Assembly: GCA_000499405.2 (NCBI GenBank)
Contig: HG738140.1
Span: 11,435,560 to 11,499,559 of the forward strand
Source: Onchocerca volvulus
Lineage: Eukaryota; Nematoda; Chromadorea; Rhabditida; Onchocercidae
Direction of reading: 5' to 3'
DNA: 64,000 nucleotides
The notes beneath the pieces were generated by a model. That model searched no databases. It saw nothing but the letters and a program-made list of their open reading frames with translations, and was not told where the DNA came from. Shown here piece by piece: positions 12,401 through 25,377 of this stretch. Made by a program: the position numbers and the translations under genes. Position 1 is the stretch's first letter. Each line of letters begins with the position of its first letter.

Positions 12401-15400
12401 ATGTTAGAAAGATATAGTAACATTACAGTGAGACCTACCATTTACATTATTTATTGCGGCACATTTAATAATTTATTTGAAATTTTTGTGATGCAAAAAA
12501 TTAAATAATATGAATGTCGGACACAAATTTCCTCCAATTTTTAAGAGAATTTTAGGGAAATTTCTTAGGTCATTTGCATTGAATGCTACTAATAGTCATC
12601 CTGAAAGGTTAAAAAAGAAATGATAATTTTACCAATTTTATATATAAATATCCAAATGCCTCGATTCTGCCATCAAATTATCATCTGTTCAATTCACGAA
12701 TTTCTCAGTCAACATTTCGCTGTTTTTTTGAACATGTTGAAATTCTTTTCCTCACTTTTTTCAAAACATTTGCAATTCCGCAACTGTTTTATGTGCTTCT
12801 TTTTGTTTTTCACTATATGTCTGAGCACTTTTCAACTGACTATTCCCTAATCTCTAGCAAGCTTTTGATAAAATTTCGAGATATTTCTCAGACCGAAGGA
12901 CATTTAGTGCAAAGTACATCCTAGCTTCTTCATTAAATTCAGTTTTAAATTAAGAAAAATGGAACAAACTTCAAACTATTTTGATAAATGTTAACGATAA
13001 TATAATGTCCTTTTTGTTTTTCCCTAGAAACCTTGCAGTTCTATCCGATATTAGCAGTGTTTTCTTTAATTTCTAACATTTCTATGTTTTGATTTTTTTT
13101 TTACTTCCTATTTTTTTTTTTTGAAAAAAGAAAAAAAAAAAGGCGAATTATGTCAAATATGTCAGTATATATTATGTATCTCAATTTTACTTTCCAGAAA
13201 ACGTTGCTTTTCGGGAATTTATTTTCCAAACTTTCATACTTATTACTTCCAGATATTTGTAATCTTATATTTTATTTGATTTTTTTTTTTTTTGACAAAC
13301 TGTTGCTGAAATCTTTTTAGGAAAAATAATTTAAAGTAATTACAAGAATTTAACCTGCAGATTACTGTAAAAACTGATTTTTGAGTGGCAATAATCTATA
13401 GCAAACTTGATGATGTAATGAAACAAAAAAAAAAAAAATTAAGAAAAACACGAATCATACGCATTCGCTATGATAAAAACAGAATACCCATTTTTTTCGA
13501 AAATTAGGCCATAGCAAATTTCTCAAAATTTTCTTTTAAATTTCCGTTTTTCATAAATTTTCCAAAGAGCTAATTTTACTGTCACTAATTTAATTTATAT
13601 GAAAATTAAACTTAGGCAATTCAGTATTCAACGAGAAAAATAAATTGTAGTGGATTTCAAAAAATTAGAGAATTTTGATGTTAAATGAATAAATTGCATG
13701 TAATAATAATTTCAAGCAAATGTTTAATTGATTAACTAATTGTCATTTCATGATAATTTTAATTTATTTTTTTTTTCAGTTAAATTTTCAAAAATTTAGT
13801 TATTCGATTTCAAGTTAGTTCGATGATGAAAATCATTTTTGAATAAAATAGTTCGGTTGAATCGAGATATGAATAATTGACGGAAATGATTGCCCAAGCC
13901 TATCCCTTGTTCTTGCAATTAATTATTGCCGTCTTTGAAATCTTCGTTAAGCATTTTTTTTTTTTTTCAACTTTCAAGTATACTCGTTCTAATAATCTGT
14001 TTCACTTGTCAAAAATGTTGTTGCAACTGTACTTTAATCCCATCTCTTACCACACAATCAGTTCCAATTCTTTTCAGTGCCGATCACTTCAGCTGTTTCT
14101 GAAAGCTTGAAAAACAATTGCTTTTAAACAATATCAGTCCATCTCACATTTACTTCAGTTAATCGCTTTTTCTTTGTTAGTTCGACTGAATTTTATTTAT
14201 GGAATCATTCATTGTTTAATACTTGTGGATTAGTTACCGCAAATTTAGAGTTAAAGCTGTTAGTGCCTTGATAGATGGATTTTATTATTTTATTTGTTGT
14301 TTACTTTCTTTTCTCAAGTTTGATTTCATATTAAAGTAGGATTTGAATATCTCTGAACTATCTTTATTTATTCTAACGGGTAAATTTTTTTTAATGAGCA
14401 ATTGTATTCGCAAAAGATTGCACGATTAAAGTGGACTTTATATAAAATTAGGATTATTAGTTATAAAAATTCTTGCCTTATTCTCAATGATTTCTTTTAT
14501 AATTAAAGTTTTGTTCAGGCTTCTTTTGTATTTAGAAATTAATGTAACAGATTTGTTATGAATTATTGCACAAGTTTTTTTCTCCATAAATGACGAAATA
14601 TTAAGATCATAGATTTGAATTTCGTTATTAACATTGTGAACTGAGGATGAGCACTTTACCGCATTAATACGGTTAAAAAAAAAAAAGAAGCAATTTTGAT
14701 GACAGATTGAGATAAATTATATTATTAGTGTAAATAGTTTTTCGATTTTAGTTTTTTAAACTAGTCTATCGGTAACTGTATAGAATATAAATTTTCAAAC
14801 TTATCTATTCAAATTTCAGTCATTAGTTATGTTTATAGAAACTACAAGAAATAACTTTTAATACTTATTAATTTGAATAATGACTTATTAATTCGAATTC
14901 TCATGTACAAATTAATCCAAAAACAGCGAGAAATGTCATGTAACAACCAGGATATATTAGCAGTGAAATATCTGATACTTCGTGTCTTTTAGTCATACTA
15001 GAATTAATATCATCTCCGTTCTCATAAATATAAATCTGTTATGTAAAATGCTAATTATGCTTTTCAAATGTGTTTCTCATCATTTCCTGTGTGTAAAAAT
15101 CGAAACTAATTGAGAGAAAAAAAGAAATTGAGAATTGAAAAATTTTTAATGATTTCGTTATTGTAGATTGGAAATATATCATTGAAGAATAGTGAGGTCA
15201 AGGGCAGCGCTCTTGTACAGTGGCGTTCTTTGAGCGTCATCCGCTTGAAAGGTTATTATTGATCCTTCTTTTTTACTTTAATAATTTCAGTTTTTATAAT
15301 TTGATAATAAAATTTTAAATTTTCTTTTTAATGTGATAATCTTTTCTTCATTTTTTAAACTTAATTCATTCAATAACGGCAGTTTCACCCAATAATTAAA

Positions 15401-15840
15401 TGGTTTAACGAAAGAATTTTGATGAATTGACATTATTGAAAAAAATTATTGCATATTTGAATCCAGTAGTAAATTTATTAAAAATTCATCTTGCTGAAAT
15501 GTTTTTTTTTATTTTTTTTATAAATTATCAAAATAACTAGAACAAATTTCACTGCTTTATGCATTCAAAATTTTGTTGTTAGCTTTTTTCATTTCTTCTT
15601 TTCTCTTTTCTATGTAGGGATAAAAAAAAAACTTTTTACCCTAATATAAAAATATTAGCTGGACTCGGGCACGCGTTGCCATAGCTCAGCCATAATTCTA
15701 AAATTGCAAACACTAAAAAAGAAAAAAAAACGAACTAAAAAATAAAGAAAAAACAAAAAAAAAAAAAATGAAATGAATTATTTCAATTCAAATACAAATC
15801 ATTCGATTTTTTGGTAAAAAAATCTAATTGAATTGTATAA
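9409..15840. other. AT-rich non-coding stretch with two GC-richer islands
   Basis: No protein-coding exon is supported. Two islands stand out by composition: about 15195-15252 (contains GGCAGCGCTC and GAGCGTCATCCGCTTG) and about 15658-15700 (contains GGACTCGGGCACGCG and TAGCTCAGCC). They are unlike the surroundings and could be regulatory DNA or non-coding RNA. I cannot assign either. Confidence 0.45.
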
Positions 15841-16240
15841 TTTGGTTTATGGTTCGGTTGGATTGAAAACTGCTTCTTACTGCTGTTGTGACTCCGACAG
15901 ATCAAAAATAACAGTCGTTTGAATGTTCATTACGTTGTCGCATTTTTCGTTTGTGACTGTCGTTCTCCTTTTTCCTTACCACTGTGTCGCTTCTGTTGAA
16001 TTGTTGCTTGTGTCGTTGAACTATAGCTCTTACTACCGCTGAACTGTCCTCGAAATTGATTTGTGACTTAACTTGCTATCGTTGAACTGTGTGACTAAAA
16101 CTGACTCAAGTCAGTCCCCTGACCTTTTAAATCCTTCGAGACTCCTCCTCCGTTAGTGTCGCCCTATGATTAATTGACCTCATTTTGTTTATCTATTATA
16201 AATCGGAGCGTTTTGGCGATAAACATGTTCACATTTTCGG

Positions 16241-16273
16241 CTTATTGGCTCCCGCTAACAGGGAGCTAATAAG
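16241..16273. repeat. 13-bp GC-rich hairpin
   Basis: CTTATTGGCTCCC (16241-16253) pairs with GGGAGCTAATAAG (16261-16273) over 13 positions, 12 Watson-Crick plus one G-U in RNA, around a 7-nt loop. It is followed directly by a G-run and a second GGGAGTTAATAC-like copy of the right arm near 16296. Confidence 0.8.
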
Positions 16274-16553
16274 GGGGGGGATCTAATACAAATCAGGGAG
16301 TTAATACAAAAAGAGGTAAAACAGTAAAAACAATAACTACTAAAAAAGTAGTTAAAAATACCATTTTTAACTTTGTTTACCGTGATTTGCGACTTCACCG
16401 ACATCTTCCCGATATTTGATCTTTTCATCATGAACAATGAGAGAATAATATGGTCCAAGAGAATAAAAAAATAAACATAGCTAAGAAGGAGGAGGATGAA
16501 AGCAGGAAAAAAGAGGTAAAATGGAAAAAACGATAGAAGAGGAGAAAGACGGA

Positions 16554-16576
16554 AGAGAGAGAGAGAGAGAGAGAGA
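16554..16576. repeat. GA microsatellite
   Basis: About 11 GA units upstream of the WH2 gene. Confidence 0.9.
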
Positions 16577-17615
16577 TAAAAATATCAAAAAAACCATGTT
16601 TTTATCTGCCACAGATTGACATCCATGTAATAATAGGTATACAAGTATATAAACACATGCCCATTCGAAACAATATTGTATCAAAAAGCAATCAGTGAAG
16701 AACTTTCGGAGATTTAAGATCTGTAACAACGAACATTCACATTTTTATTCATATAGATAGAAGATAGATTATGCATATTGTCGAATTTTACACTACTACG
16801 AATTTCAAAGATAACGATCAAAAAATCAGCAGTTAAATACATCTTTGAACATGTGATATACACGTCTTCTTTATAACAGTTTCACTTAATACGATTTTGT
16901 ATAAGCTTAAGTTCTGATAATAATTATTTGTTGTTTATTATTATTCAGATGTTTTCCAATTTAGTTAAATCGGCGATTAAGTGGAAGGAAGAGCGGGAAA
17001 AAGATTATATGTGTTTTCTTTTTTCAATAAACATAAAGAAATTCTGATGAGAAGATTGATGAAAAGTTATGATGGATGCTAACGAAAAAATGATTATTGA
17101 TTTATACTTAAAAATATCATTTAAAAGTGGTGTGTGACTTATATAATAAATTTTAAATCAATAACTTATCTAATTGATTTTTGTTTCATTAGTATTTTCC
17201 AATTTGGAAGTAATGAGAAATGAGGTACAGAAAATTAGCGTGAGTCTTTCATCTCATTCCTCCAATTTGAAAAGTGTTAATGGAATAATAACTAGCAAAA
17301 AATTAAGATAAACAAGTTTAGAAGTCTTTCAATTATTCCTGTTTGATCTGCTTGTTAATGAAGATTAGATATCGAATTTTTTTAATTGATACGAGTATTA
17401 TTTATTTACTTGATTATCTTATATCCTCTTATATGTTTATTTTAATAAGCATAGTTTTTTTTTTTAGGAATTTGATTATGGTTTTGTGGATGATATCAGC
17501 GAACAATACAATGGGAACAATTTGGTAATTCTTAGCCCAGCAAGATTGAAAACCTTGATGTCTAAAACTAACAATCAAAACATCAACAAATAAATCATAC
17601 TTTTGCACAAATACG

Positions 17616-20600
17616 ATGTATCTAGCTCGTCCGGTGCAGATGGGCCAGCATAATCTGGCTAAGTCGAAACCGCGGGCACCACCTCCCCCACCAGCAGCAC
17701 CCCCACCACCCGAGTTACCGCAAAACTTGAAGCCAAAATCGAAGCCAGCTCCGCAGATGGAAGCGGTGAAGCCAGTATTTGATCGAGACAAGCTTTTGGA
17801 TGAAGTTCGCTGTGGTGTACAATTGAGGCATACGCTTACGAATGACAAAAGCGCGCCGTTTGGTGTCGGACGTGTACGAAGTGGTGGCTATTCGCCTCCA
17901 CCTGACTCCGTTGCTTCCACTTCTACATATAATAGTCGACCGGATGCCAAGAAACCCGTCTTTTATGGAAAAAATACCGAGAAACCAGACGTACCGCTAG
18001 TACCATTCGTGCCACCGCTTCCAAAAGCAGCCCCATCTGCAGCTGTATTAAAACTTGGCGGCAATGCCACTTTCGATCGCGACAAATTGCTCAATGAAAT
18101 TCATGGTGGTGTGAAGTTGCGCAAAGCTGTAACCAATGATCGAAGTGCTCCTATCGGTGTCGGAATTGTCCGCAATGATTTGAGCCGTTCATCATCTCCC
18201 GTTCCAGAGGCCTTAGTATTATCAAATTCAATGACAAACCTTAGTGTTACACCACCACCTCCCCACGTACCACCTCCACCGTCACCGGATTTCCTGTCAT
18301 CCCATGTGCAGCAGCATAAAGTCGCGAAACCAATCACGAATCCGGCACTACTGAAACTTGGTGGTAAACAACCGACAGATCGTGATGCACTGCTAGCATC
18401 AATACGAAGTGGTGTTAAATTGCGTAAAGTAGAAACCAACGATCGTAGTTCACCGTTTCCAGTCAGTCGTGATACATCTCCAGATCATAATATTCCATTG
18501 GCACCACCGCCACCTCCGTTATTTGTGCCACCACCACCTTCAGTTTCATCCGCAGAACCCATCAGACGATCACGATCTCCGAATCCAGCACTGATGAAGC
18601 TAGGCGGTAAAATTACCGTGGACCGAGATGAGTTAATGCGTTCTATACGGCAAGGGGTCAAATTGAGGAAAACCGTTACAAATGACAAAAGTTCTGCAAT
18701 AATCAATGACGATGATTCCGGCGTAAGATCTCCAGGGCGATCGTCACCTTCGACGTCAAATTATGAGGATGATGTTTACGGTAGCCAAAGCCTGAGTGAT
18801 ATTTCCAGTATTGGCACTTCAAGGTTTAGCTCTCTTTCAAATATTCCTCCTGAGCGATCGGTTGATATGTATTTTGCTTCACCGGCACCAGTTATTTCGG
18901 AAACTGATATCAGAATGGATTCAACATCAAGTTCTTCACAAAGTTCGTCATCTGCAAAGTCACCATCAAATCGACTACCGTTGATCAATATTACTGTTGA
19001 TGTCACGAATTATGATGATGATGCTGAAGTAAAACATGAATCAGAAACAGTAAGATTGGAAACACCCAAAAAGCGGAAAGCTGATGAATGCTATTCATCA
19101 CCAATACCAACTCGTAAACAGATTGAAGCTGAAATTCCTACTGGTTCGGCCCGCAATCGAATCAAAATGTTTGATGAAACTGAGCGAGAGGCATCGCATA
19201 GCCCCGCGCGAAACTTGAACAGATCCAGAAAATCAGACATGGAAGTAGATGATAATGGATTTGGTGTTTCCCGAATAAGGAAACTTTTTGGAGATACAAC
19301 TGTGGAACAGTCACCTGCATCTGCTCCAGAAAGACATACCGAGGAGCATGAACAAGCGGCAACAGTTGGAAGTGGTGAAAGTAGTATCCGAAAGATGGTA
19401 CGTAAATTCTCCGCCGATGATGATTCCAACAGAGCTTCTCAGCCTGTTTGGTGTCAAAAGAAAGTGGAAAAGGCTGTCGAAGAGGAGAAAAACATTCCAC
19501 TGGCAAAACAAAAAACTTCAACTGTCAAAAACTCTGTGAAAAAGAAGGCAAATACGAAAGGATCAAAATTACGACGAAAATCATCTGTTAAAAATGAACC
19601 ACCAATAGCAATGTCCAAAAAAACTTATGCAGCCCCAACGAAACCCGAAGAAGTTTCACCAGAACTACCCCATGAAGTAGAAGAGGCAGCAGGAGAAGGA
19701 GATGTTACTTCAAAATGGGCTGTGCCAAAAGTGAATATCTCAAAATTCAGAGAACGATTTGAAAATCCATCTGAAACATATTTAACATCCGAAGAAACAA
19801 TCAAACCGGGCCGGGTCAAAAAACCACCATGGGTCAAGGACGACGAATCAGAGTCACCTCTATTATTACCTGTTTCACGTAAAACTGAAGAAGCACCCCG
19901 ACCTTCGCGGAAAAAAGTCGAATCATCTAATTTATCTACTGAATCAGTTGAACTCAAGAATTCATTGGAGGCAACAGCTAGGAAACAGAAATCATCGGAT
20001 CGTGAAGAGCCTGCAATGGTCGTTCCAACGTCAACAAGAACAGGTTCAGCTGGAACCACAAAAAAGGTTGCATCAGGTTTTAAAAAGGATAAAGTATCAT
20101 CATTATCATCATCTTCACCAACTAAATCATCCGAAAAAGAAATAGTACCAGTAATAGAGGAAGAAATCGCGGTACCAACAAGAGAAGGTGTTGGGCCGTA
20201 TCGTTACACGCGGAAAATTAGTGCCACGGATAAAAAACCGGCAGCGAAGAAGAGTTCTACTGGCTCGAGGGAAACTTCTACATTTAGTGGAGGAAATTTA
20301 TTGAATTCAGTATCAAAACCGTTCGGAACCAATTTTTCCACTACCGGTCAAACAACTACCATTGGTGCGGATGACGTGAAAGGAGAGTCAAAGGTAGTAA
20401 CAGCCAATCGACACCTTGCTTCAAAGAACAAAGTTCAATCAACGGATCGAGAATGCGATGTAGCGCTTGGTGACAAAACAACAACTGCTCCCACTGCTAA
20501 AAAAACTACTGTTAGTTTTTTATCATGCTTACTGATTCATCGAAAAGAGATGAATGAATCGTTGAATAAGATTTTAGGTAATTGATCTATAGCATTAGTG

Positions 20601-22442
20601 AAAGATTACTTATATGTACTGTAATTAATGAAATTAATTAAACAATTATTTAGTTTTTATTCATTTCTAATTAAGAATGACTCTTTGTTTCTCAATCACA
20701 AATGCGTCACCTTTGTCTTTTTCTTTTTGTTTTTTTAGCCACCAACAATTCACTGTTTAATTAATTGCAGGTTAAAACTCGAAAGAAGAGTAAGTGAACA
20801 TATTATTTTTTTCAAAAAAAAAAGAGACTTTTTTTTTTTGAAACTTTCCTTTTTTAAAGAGTATATACCTTCCAGTTATTGTCGGTGATTTTTAATCTGA
20901 ATTGAAGAGGGTTGATTTGATAAGTCAGCAATATGCTGAGCTTTTCTAGATTTTCTTCCTGTCCGATCAACCTGTTATCTGCAGTAATCACTAGCGATAA
21001 AGTTAATGATTTTGCTGCAAAATGAAACAATTTTTAATGATCTGTTAGAAAGTCCAATATTATATTACTAATGTATTGCCGTGACACATAATTTTTGATT
21101 TCTTGCTAAATGAAATTACCAAAAGATTTGTTTTTTAAATTTGATTTCCTGCCGAGATTTCAAGCTAAAAATAGGTAGAGTTCGTTATTTTATTCTCATT
21201 TTTAGAGCGTCTAAGCTAAATAGGACCATCTTTGAGTTAAGTAGATGTGTAGATAAAGTTAAGAAGTGAGATTAAGAATGATGCAAACTTTGACATCATC
21301 AGTGAAGAATTTAGTGAATTTACAACATAATTAACTTCTGATATTTGTAACAAAAGCATCGCTTTTTAGCCATTAACTAACATCATTTTGTTTACCAATA
21401 GTTTCATAGTCTTCAGTAATTTGAATTTAGAAAACGAAAACTTTCTGAAGAATGCTGTATTTTGTGTGTTGCAAACGAAGAATTTCTTCTACTTTTATTT
21501 CTATTTCTTTTCTTTTTACATAAATTGCATGAAATTTTTCTTCCCGTTGATCCATATTTTGCTTTTATTATTGTGAGCAAAAGTTGAAATAAGTAGGTTA
21601 AATAATGCTTCCAATACATATCTGATATAAAAAGCAAAACGAATCACTGATTGCTTTATATTGACCGTAAAAGGTCGAACGTTTCTTTCTCAAATATTTA
21701 AACATAGGAATTATTGATTAATTTTTATTAAAAAAATAAATATTATAGCACTAAATTATACACAAATTTATCTGCTATAATTTCATATGTGTGTCGTTTG
21801 CAGTACTTTTTTTTTTTTTTTTGATTGATATGGAACTTGCACCAAATTAATCAAATTTTTGTGTGATATGTGTGATAACAGGCGATAAATTCATATTTAA
21901 AAAAAAAAAAAAAAAAAAGAAATGTATTGCAGGAGAAAATTGATGGTATGCATTATGCTAATATCGGTATAGCTTTGACAAAGATATATGCAGTACCGAT
22001 CGACAATACCGCATGGAATAATCAATCAGATAATGATCACTCCATGTCCACTTCTTCTTTTCTTAGCAATGGAAACTGTCACGATAGTTACGGTAGTCTG
22101 AAGCAAAATAGTAGACGTTGTTTGTCGCCAGCAACAAAATGTAAATACTCTGATAACATGATAAAGCAACAGCAATCTCCTCAATTGCAATCTTCCACGA
22201 TGCCACGGGACTGGAATGCGATGTTCGGTCGAGCGCATCGAGTGATTGTTGGCGTTAGTGAATCACGGTCGAAGCTATCAAAAGGCTTTCAGCAACGCTC
22301 TTTGGATGATGATGACAATATTCCAATTGTATATCAGCAACAGCAAGAGCGACAACAGCAAAATCATCTTTTTCATCGCAATTATCGTTTCCAGATTGAT
22401 TTAGAAAACGACCAACAACCAGTTCGTATCGTGCATCGGTGA
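17616..22442 (+). CDS. proline-rich actin-binding protein with four WIP-type WH2 repeats
   Basis: Two coding exons, 17616-20510 and 21933-22442, join in phase 0 and give about 1134 residues. The start is the first ATG after an in-frame TGA and follows a T-run 3' splice site at 17467. Four WH2 motifs lie at residues about 55-81, 153-179, 255-280 and 337-361. Each reads roughly DRDxLLxxIxxGVKLRKxxTNDRS and closely resembles the WH2 of the WIP/verprolin family, which binds actin monomers. Repeats 2-4 are preceded by a conserved LKLGG, and proline runs (likely profilin or SH3 ligands) lie between repeats. The middle (370-960) is a long Ser/Lys/Glu-rich, probably disordered region with IRKLFGD and IRKMVRKF patches and a conserved-looking KVNISKFRERFENP near 710. 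The last exon is Gln-rich. A typical WIP C-terminal WASP-binding motif is not evident, so it is a WIP-related WH2 protein rather than a clear WIP orthologue. Codon use is visibly GC-richer than the flanks. Confidence 0.85.
20771..20789 (+). other. candidate 19-nt alternative microexon
   Basis: Within the WH2 gene intron, AATTGCAG precedes and GTAAGT follows a 19-nt segment. Joined to the donor at 20510 it reads VKTRKK in frame, but its length shifts the phase so that the next exon would stop after three codons (REN, TGA). Inclusion would remove the 169-residue C-terminal part. The splice signals are good; use is unproven. Confidence 0.3.
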
Positions 22443-25312
22443 TCGATTCCGATCGATTCCCTTCACTCCTCATGAGAAAGCATTGCTTCTTCTTTTTCTT
22501 GCAATTTAATTCTTGGAAAGTGTGCCTTCGAAACACATCTATGCGTACATTTTTTTTCAATTGATTCGATATCGAAGCTTATGAATGACTGATCCTATGC
22601 GGTTTCGATATTCTGTAATTTTGTAACTTTTTTCATCTTTCATGCATAACTTTTAGATTCTCCGGATTCATCCATATAAGTTATTCAAATATTTACATTT
22701 CTTTCATTTATAATAAATTTAAAATTAGAAATCAGAGATCAGAAGTCAGCTTGTATTAATTTCTCAGATGCTACTTTGAAATATTTCTTTTGTGGTATTA
22801 TATTTTGCTTATTTTCGAAATGTGTCAAAATTTCTTTGATTGTCATCGATTCTGAACGAAAATTTTATTACATACTTTAGAAACGGCACAGTTTTTTTTT
22901 TTTCGTTCTGACACTTGTTTCATTATTCTTGTTATCAATATTAATATAGCTGCTTTTAATAGAATTTTAAAAAAATTTTGAAAGTTTTTTGTTTGCTCAT
23001 CAAAATTTGCTTATTGTGCTCCTACTGGCCTTTTATTTTCAGTGTTAGTAGCTTTGCATATGCACATTTATTTATCTGTTGATTCCCATTTTTTTTTGTA
23101 TTGATTTTGTTTTTAACTTTGTTTGATTGATTTATGCATGTATAATATGCCTTTGCATGAAACCGAAACTTTGCATAGTTATTACTGAACTTTCCTTTTT
23201 CAACAATGTTAAGTTAATTATGCAAGATTACTGATAAGATAAGTAATACAGTCTGATAGCACTACTGCTATGATCAAAGTCAGCAATAATGAAAAGCAAA
23301 CTAAAACAAGCAATTTTTAAATTGATATAATGAATTATTTGTTGTGGACAGTTGGTACTTGACCGTATCCAAAGATTCCGTTCTTTATTTAGAAAAAAAT
23401 ACCATTACAATTAGCGCTCGTAGATTTATAAGATTAGCTAATATGATGCAAATAATAAAGCTGATTAATTGGTTGATAAGACTGATAAGTGGTTAGTTGA
23501 GATAAAATAAAAAAAAAAAATGATGTAACAATATGATTGATAAGGACTGAAAAGATGACGAAATGTTTGCATTTTTTGTAATTCCTCCAGTAAGAGGAAA
23601 ATATCTGTTTATTGTTTCGGGTATATCTTTTCACATAACTTCACCAATATTATTTAATCCTAGAATTTGCCTTTTCTTTTTCGCTTCTTTTTGTAAATTA
23701 AATCTCATACCTTACTTTTCAATTCAATTCAACTACTTTTAGGAAAATTTGCCACGAACAATTATCTTCTTAATAGATTTTCCGTATCGTAATGTAATAT
23801 GGCTATTCTTGTCTAAAACCGCAATCGAAAAGGAATGTTTACGAATTTGATTAAATATATGTGTCCTTTTTCCTGATAAAATTGTACTTTTAACCCCATA
23901 TCATTATTATCACAGGAATCTCTTGTAACTCATTTAATTGACAGTAATTCTGATATATTTCATGCTTCAATAACTTGGTAATGTCTGATTTACACAAAAT
24001 TTAGCCCTATTTGTAACTCATCTTTAGTCTTCAACGTTCATCTTTTAATTTCTGCTTAACTTCTGAATACGAAATAAATAAGATTCTTTCAATGTATTTG
24101 CAATATTTCTTTAACTCGGGTGATAAATTTCGTCCAATTCTTTTTCCAAGAATTTTGAAATATTCAAAATTTTTGATTTTTAAAATTTAAATGGATTCGA
24201 ATTTATAATAAAAATGTAAAAAAAAAGATTTGCACCTGACAAGTTTAAATTTTTAAACTAACTTTTTTCCATCAACTTTCTCGACCTTCATCTTCACTCA
24301 CTATTGACGCACAACACATAAATCAGTGGGAGAATGCAGTCCATCGATACCTTAAATTTGGATGTAATTTTAAACAAAAATAAATCAATGAATATGTGGC
24401 AGTTCCATATTAACCATTTAGAATCTTTTTTTTTTTTTTTTTCAAACCTTTGGTTTCAAAACAGCATAATTCTAACGGTACAAATTTAATTTTCGCTTTG
24501 TACAAATTTGATTTTCGCTTTGCTCTGCTCTATGCGACAAATCTGAATGAAATACCTGGTGACAACTTCCAAACATATCTGAGTGAAGTACCTGGTGACA
24601 ACTTCCAATGCAAGGGATTCAGTTAAATGAAGGAAATTTTGTATAGAGAGCCTTGGATGGGTACAACTTTATTTTGAGGCTCGTCCGCTGTTCGTGTGAT
24701 TCAAATAAATAACCTTGTAATCATGTAATTGATTTCTTTAAAATATTTCCCTTTTTTCTGGTTTCAGTCGTTTTGATTAAAAGCATTCTCAGCAACTTCT
24801 TCTTACATGATTATTGTCTACTGATTGAACTAAAGCGATTTTAAATGGAATTTTCGGAAATGCAGGAACAAAACGGATTAATTTGCTGATATTTCATTGC
24901 AATTGTTATTAGGTAATAAGCTGAATATCATATTACGAAATTTTTGGAAAATTTCAAATTATTTCCACTTATTTTCGTGAATTTTCATTTCTTTTTCCTT
25001 TTTTTATCTAGACTAGATTGCATCTTTTTTAACAATGAAATACAATCGAAGTTTTGTCGAGGCTTTCTGATAAATACGACAGTGAGAAGAGCATGCAAGA
25101 CAAAAGATAATGGAAAGCTAATATGACTGATAAAATTAAGAAACAAAAGGAAAGGAAAGTAAAAGTGATAAAGAAAGTATGAAAGTGATAAAGAAAGAAG
25201 TGAAATATATGCAAATAGTATTTCGTCCTGAGCATTCGTACGTTTAAATTTAAATTTCGAATATAAAAGAGGTATATCCTATGCATATCAAATAGCAGAA
25301 AGCCATCAATTG
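22443..25312. other. non-coding stretch after the WH2 gene
   Basis: No gene is recognised. It contains T-runs, a 22-bp tandem pair (24479-24522) and a 36-bp tandem pair (24541-24612). AATAAA-like sequences near 22710 may serve as the polyadenylation signal of the WH2 gene. Confidence 0.45.
24479..24612. repeat. two adjacent short tandem duplications
   Basis: First pair: 22-nt copies at 24479-24500 and 24501-24522 differing at one base. Second pair: period 36, copies at 24541-24576 and 24577-24612, sharing ACCTGGTGACAACTTCCA and differing at two places over the first 30 nt. The two pairs are unrelated in sequence but only 18 bp apart. Confidence 0.85.
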
Positions 25313-25377
25313 AATTCGATATTTACATCGGCAGCCTTAAATATTTAATTTAAGGTTGCCGATGTAAATATCGAATT
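25313..25377. repeat. 30-bp inverted repeat with 5-nt loop
   Basis: Arms 25313-25342 and 25348-25377 are reverse complements with one C/T difference that would be a G-U pair in RNA. The core ACATCGGCAGCC is not AT-rich, so chance pairing is very unlikely. No coding exon is nearby. Confidence 0.9.

Larger units (their letters stand above)
15841..17467 (+). promoter_or_regulatory. upstream region of the WH2 gene
   Basis: This stretch before the WH2 gene is less AT-rich than its surroundings at 15860-16260 and carries recurring GTTGAACT/GCTGAACT words, a 7-bp palindrome (16100-16115), a GC-rich hairpin (16241-16273) and a GA microsatellite (about 16554-16576). A strong T-run acceptor (AG at 17466-17467) precedes the start codon by about 150 nt and would serve a 5'-UTR intron or spliced-leader trans-splicing. 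The promoter role is inferred from position only. Confidence 0.35.

Noticed and set aside
17429..20145. Many ORFs on the minus strand and in other plus frames across the WH2 gene
   Set aside because: They are shadows of the 965-codon exon, whose WH2 repeats fix the true frame.
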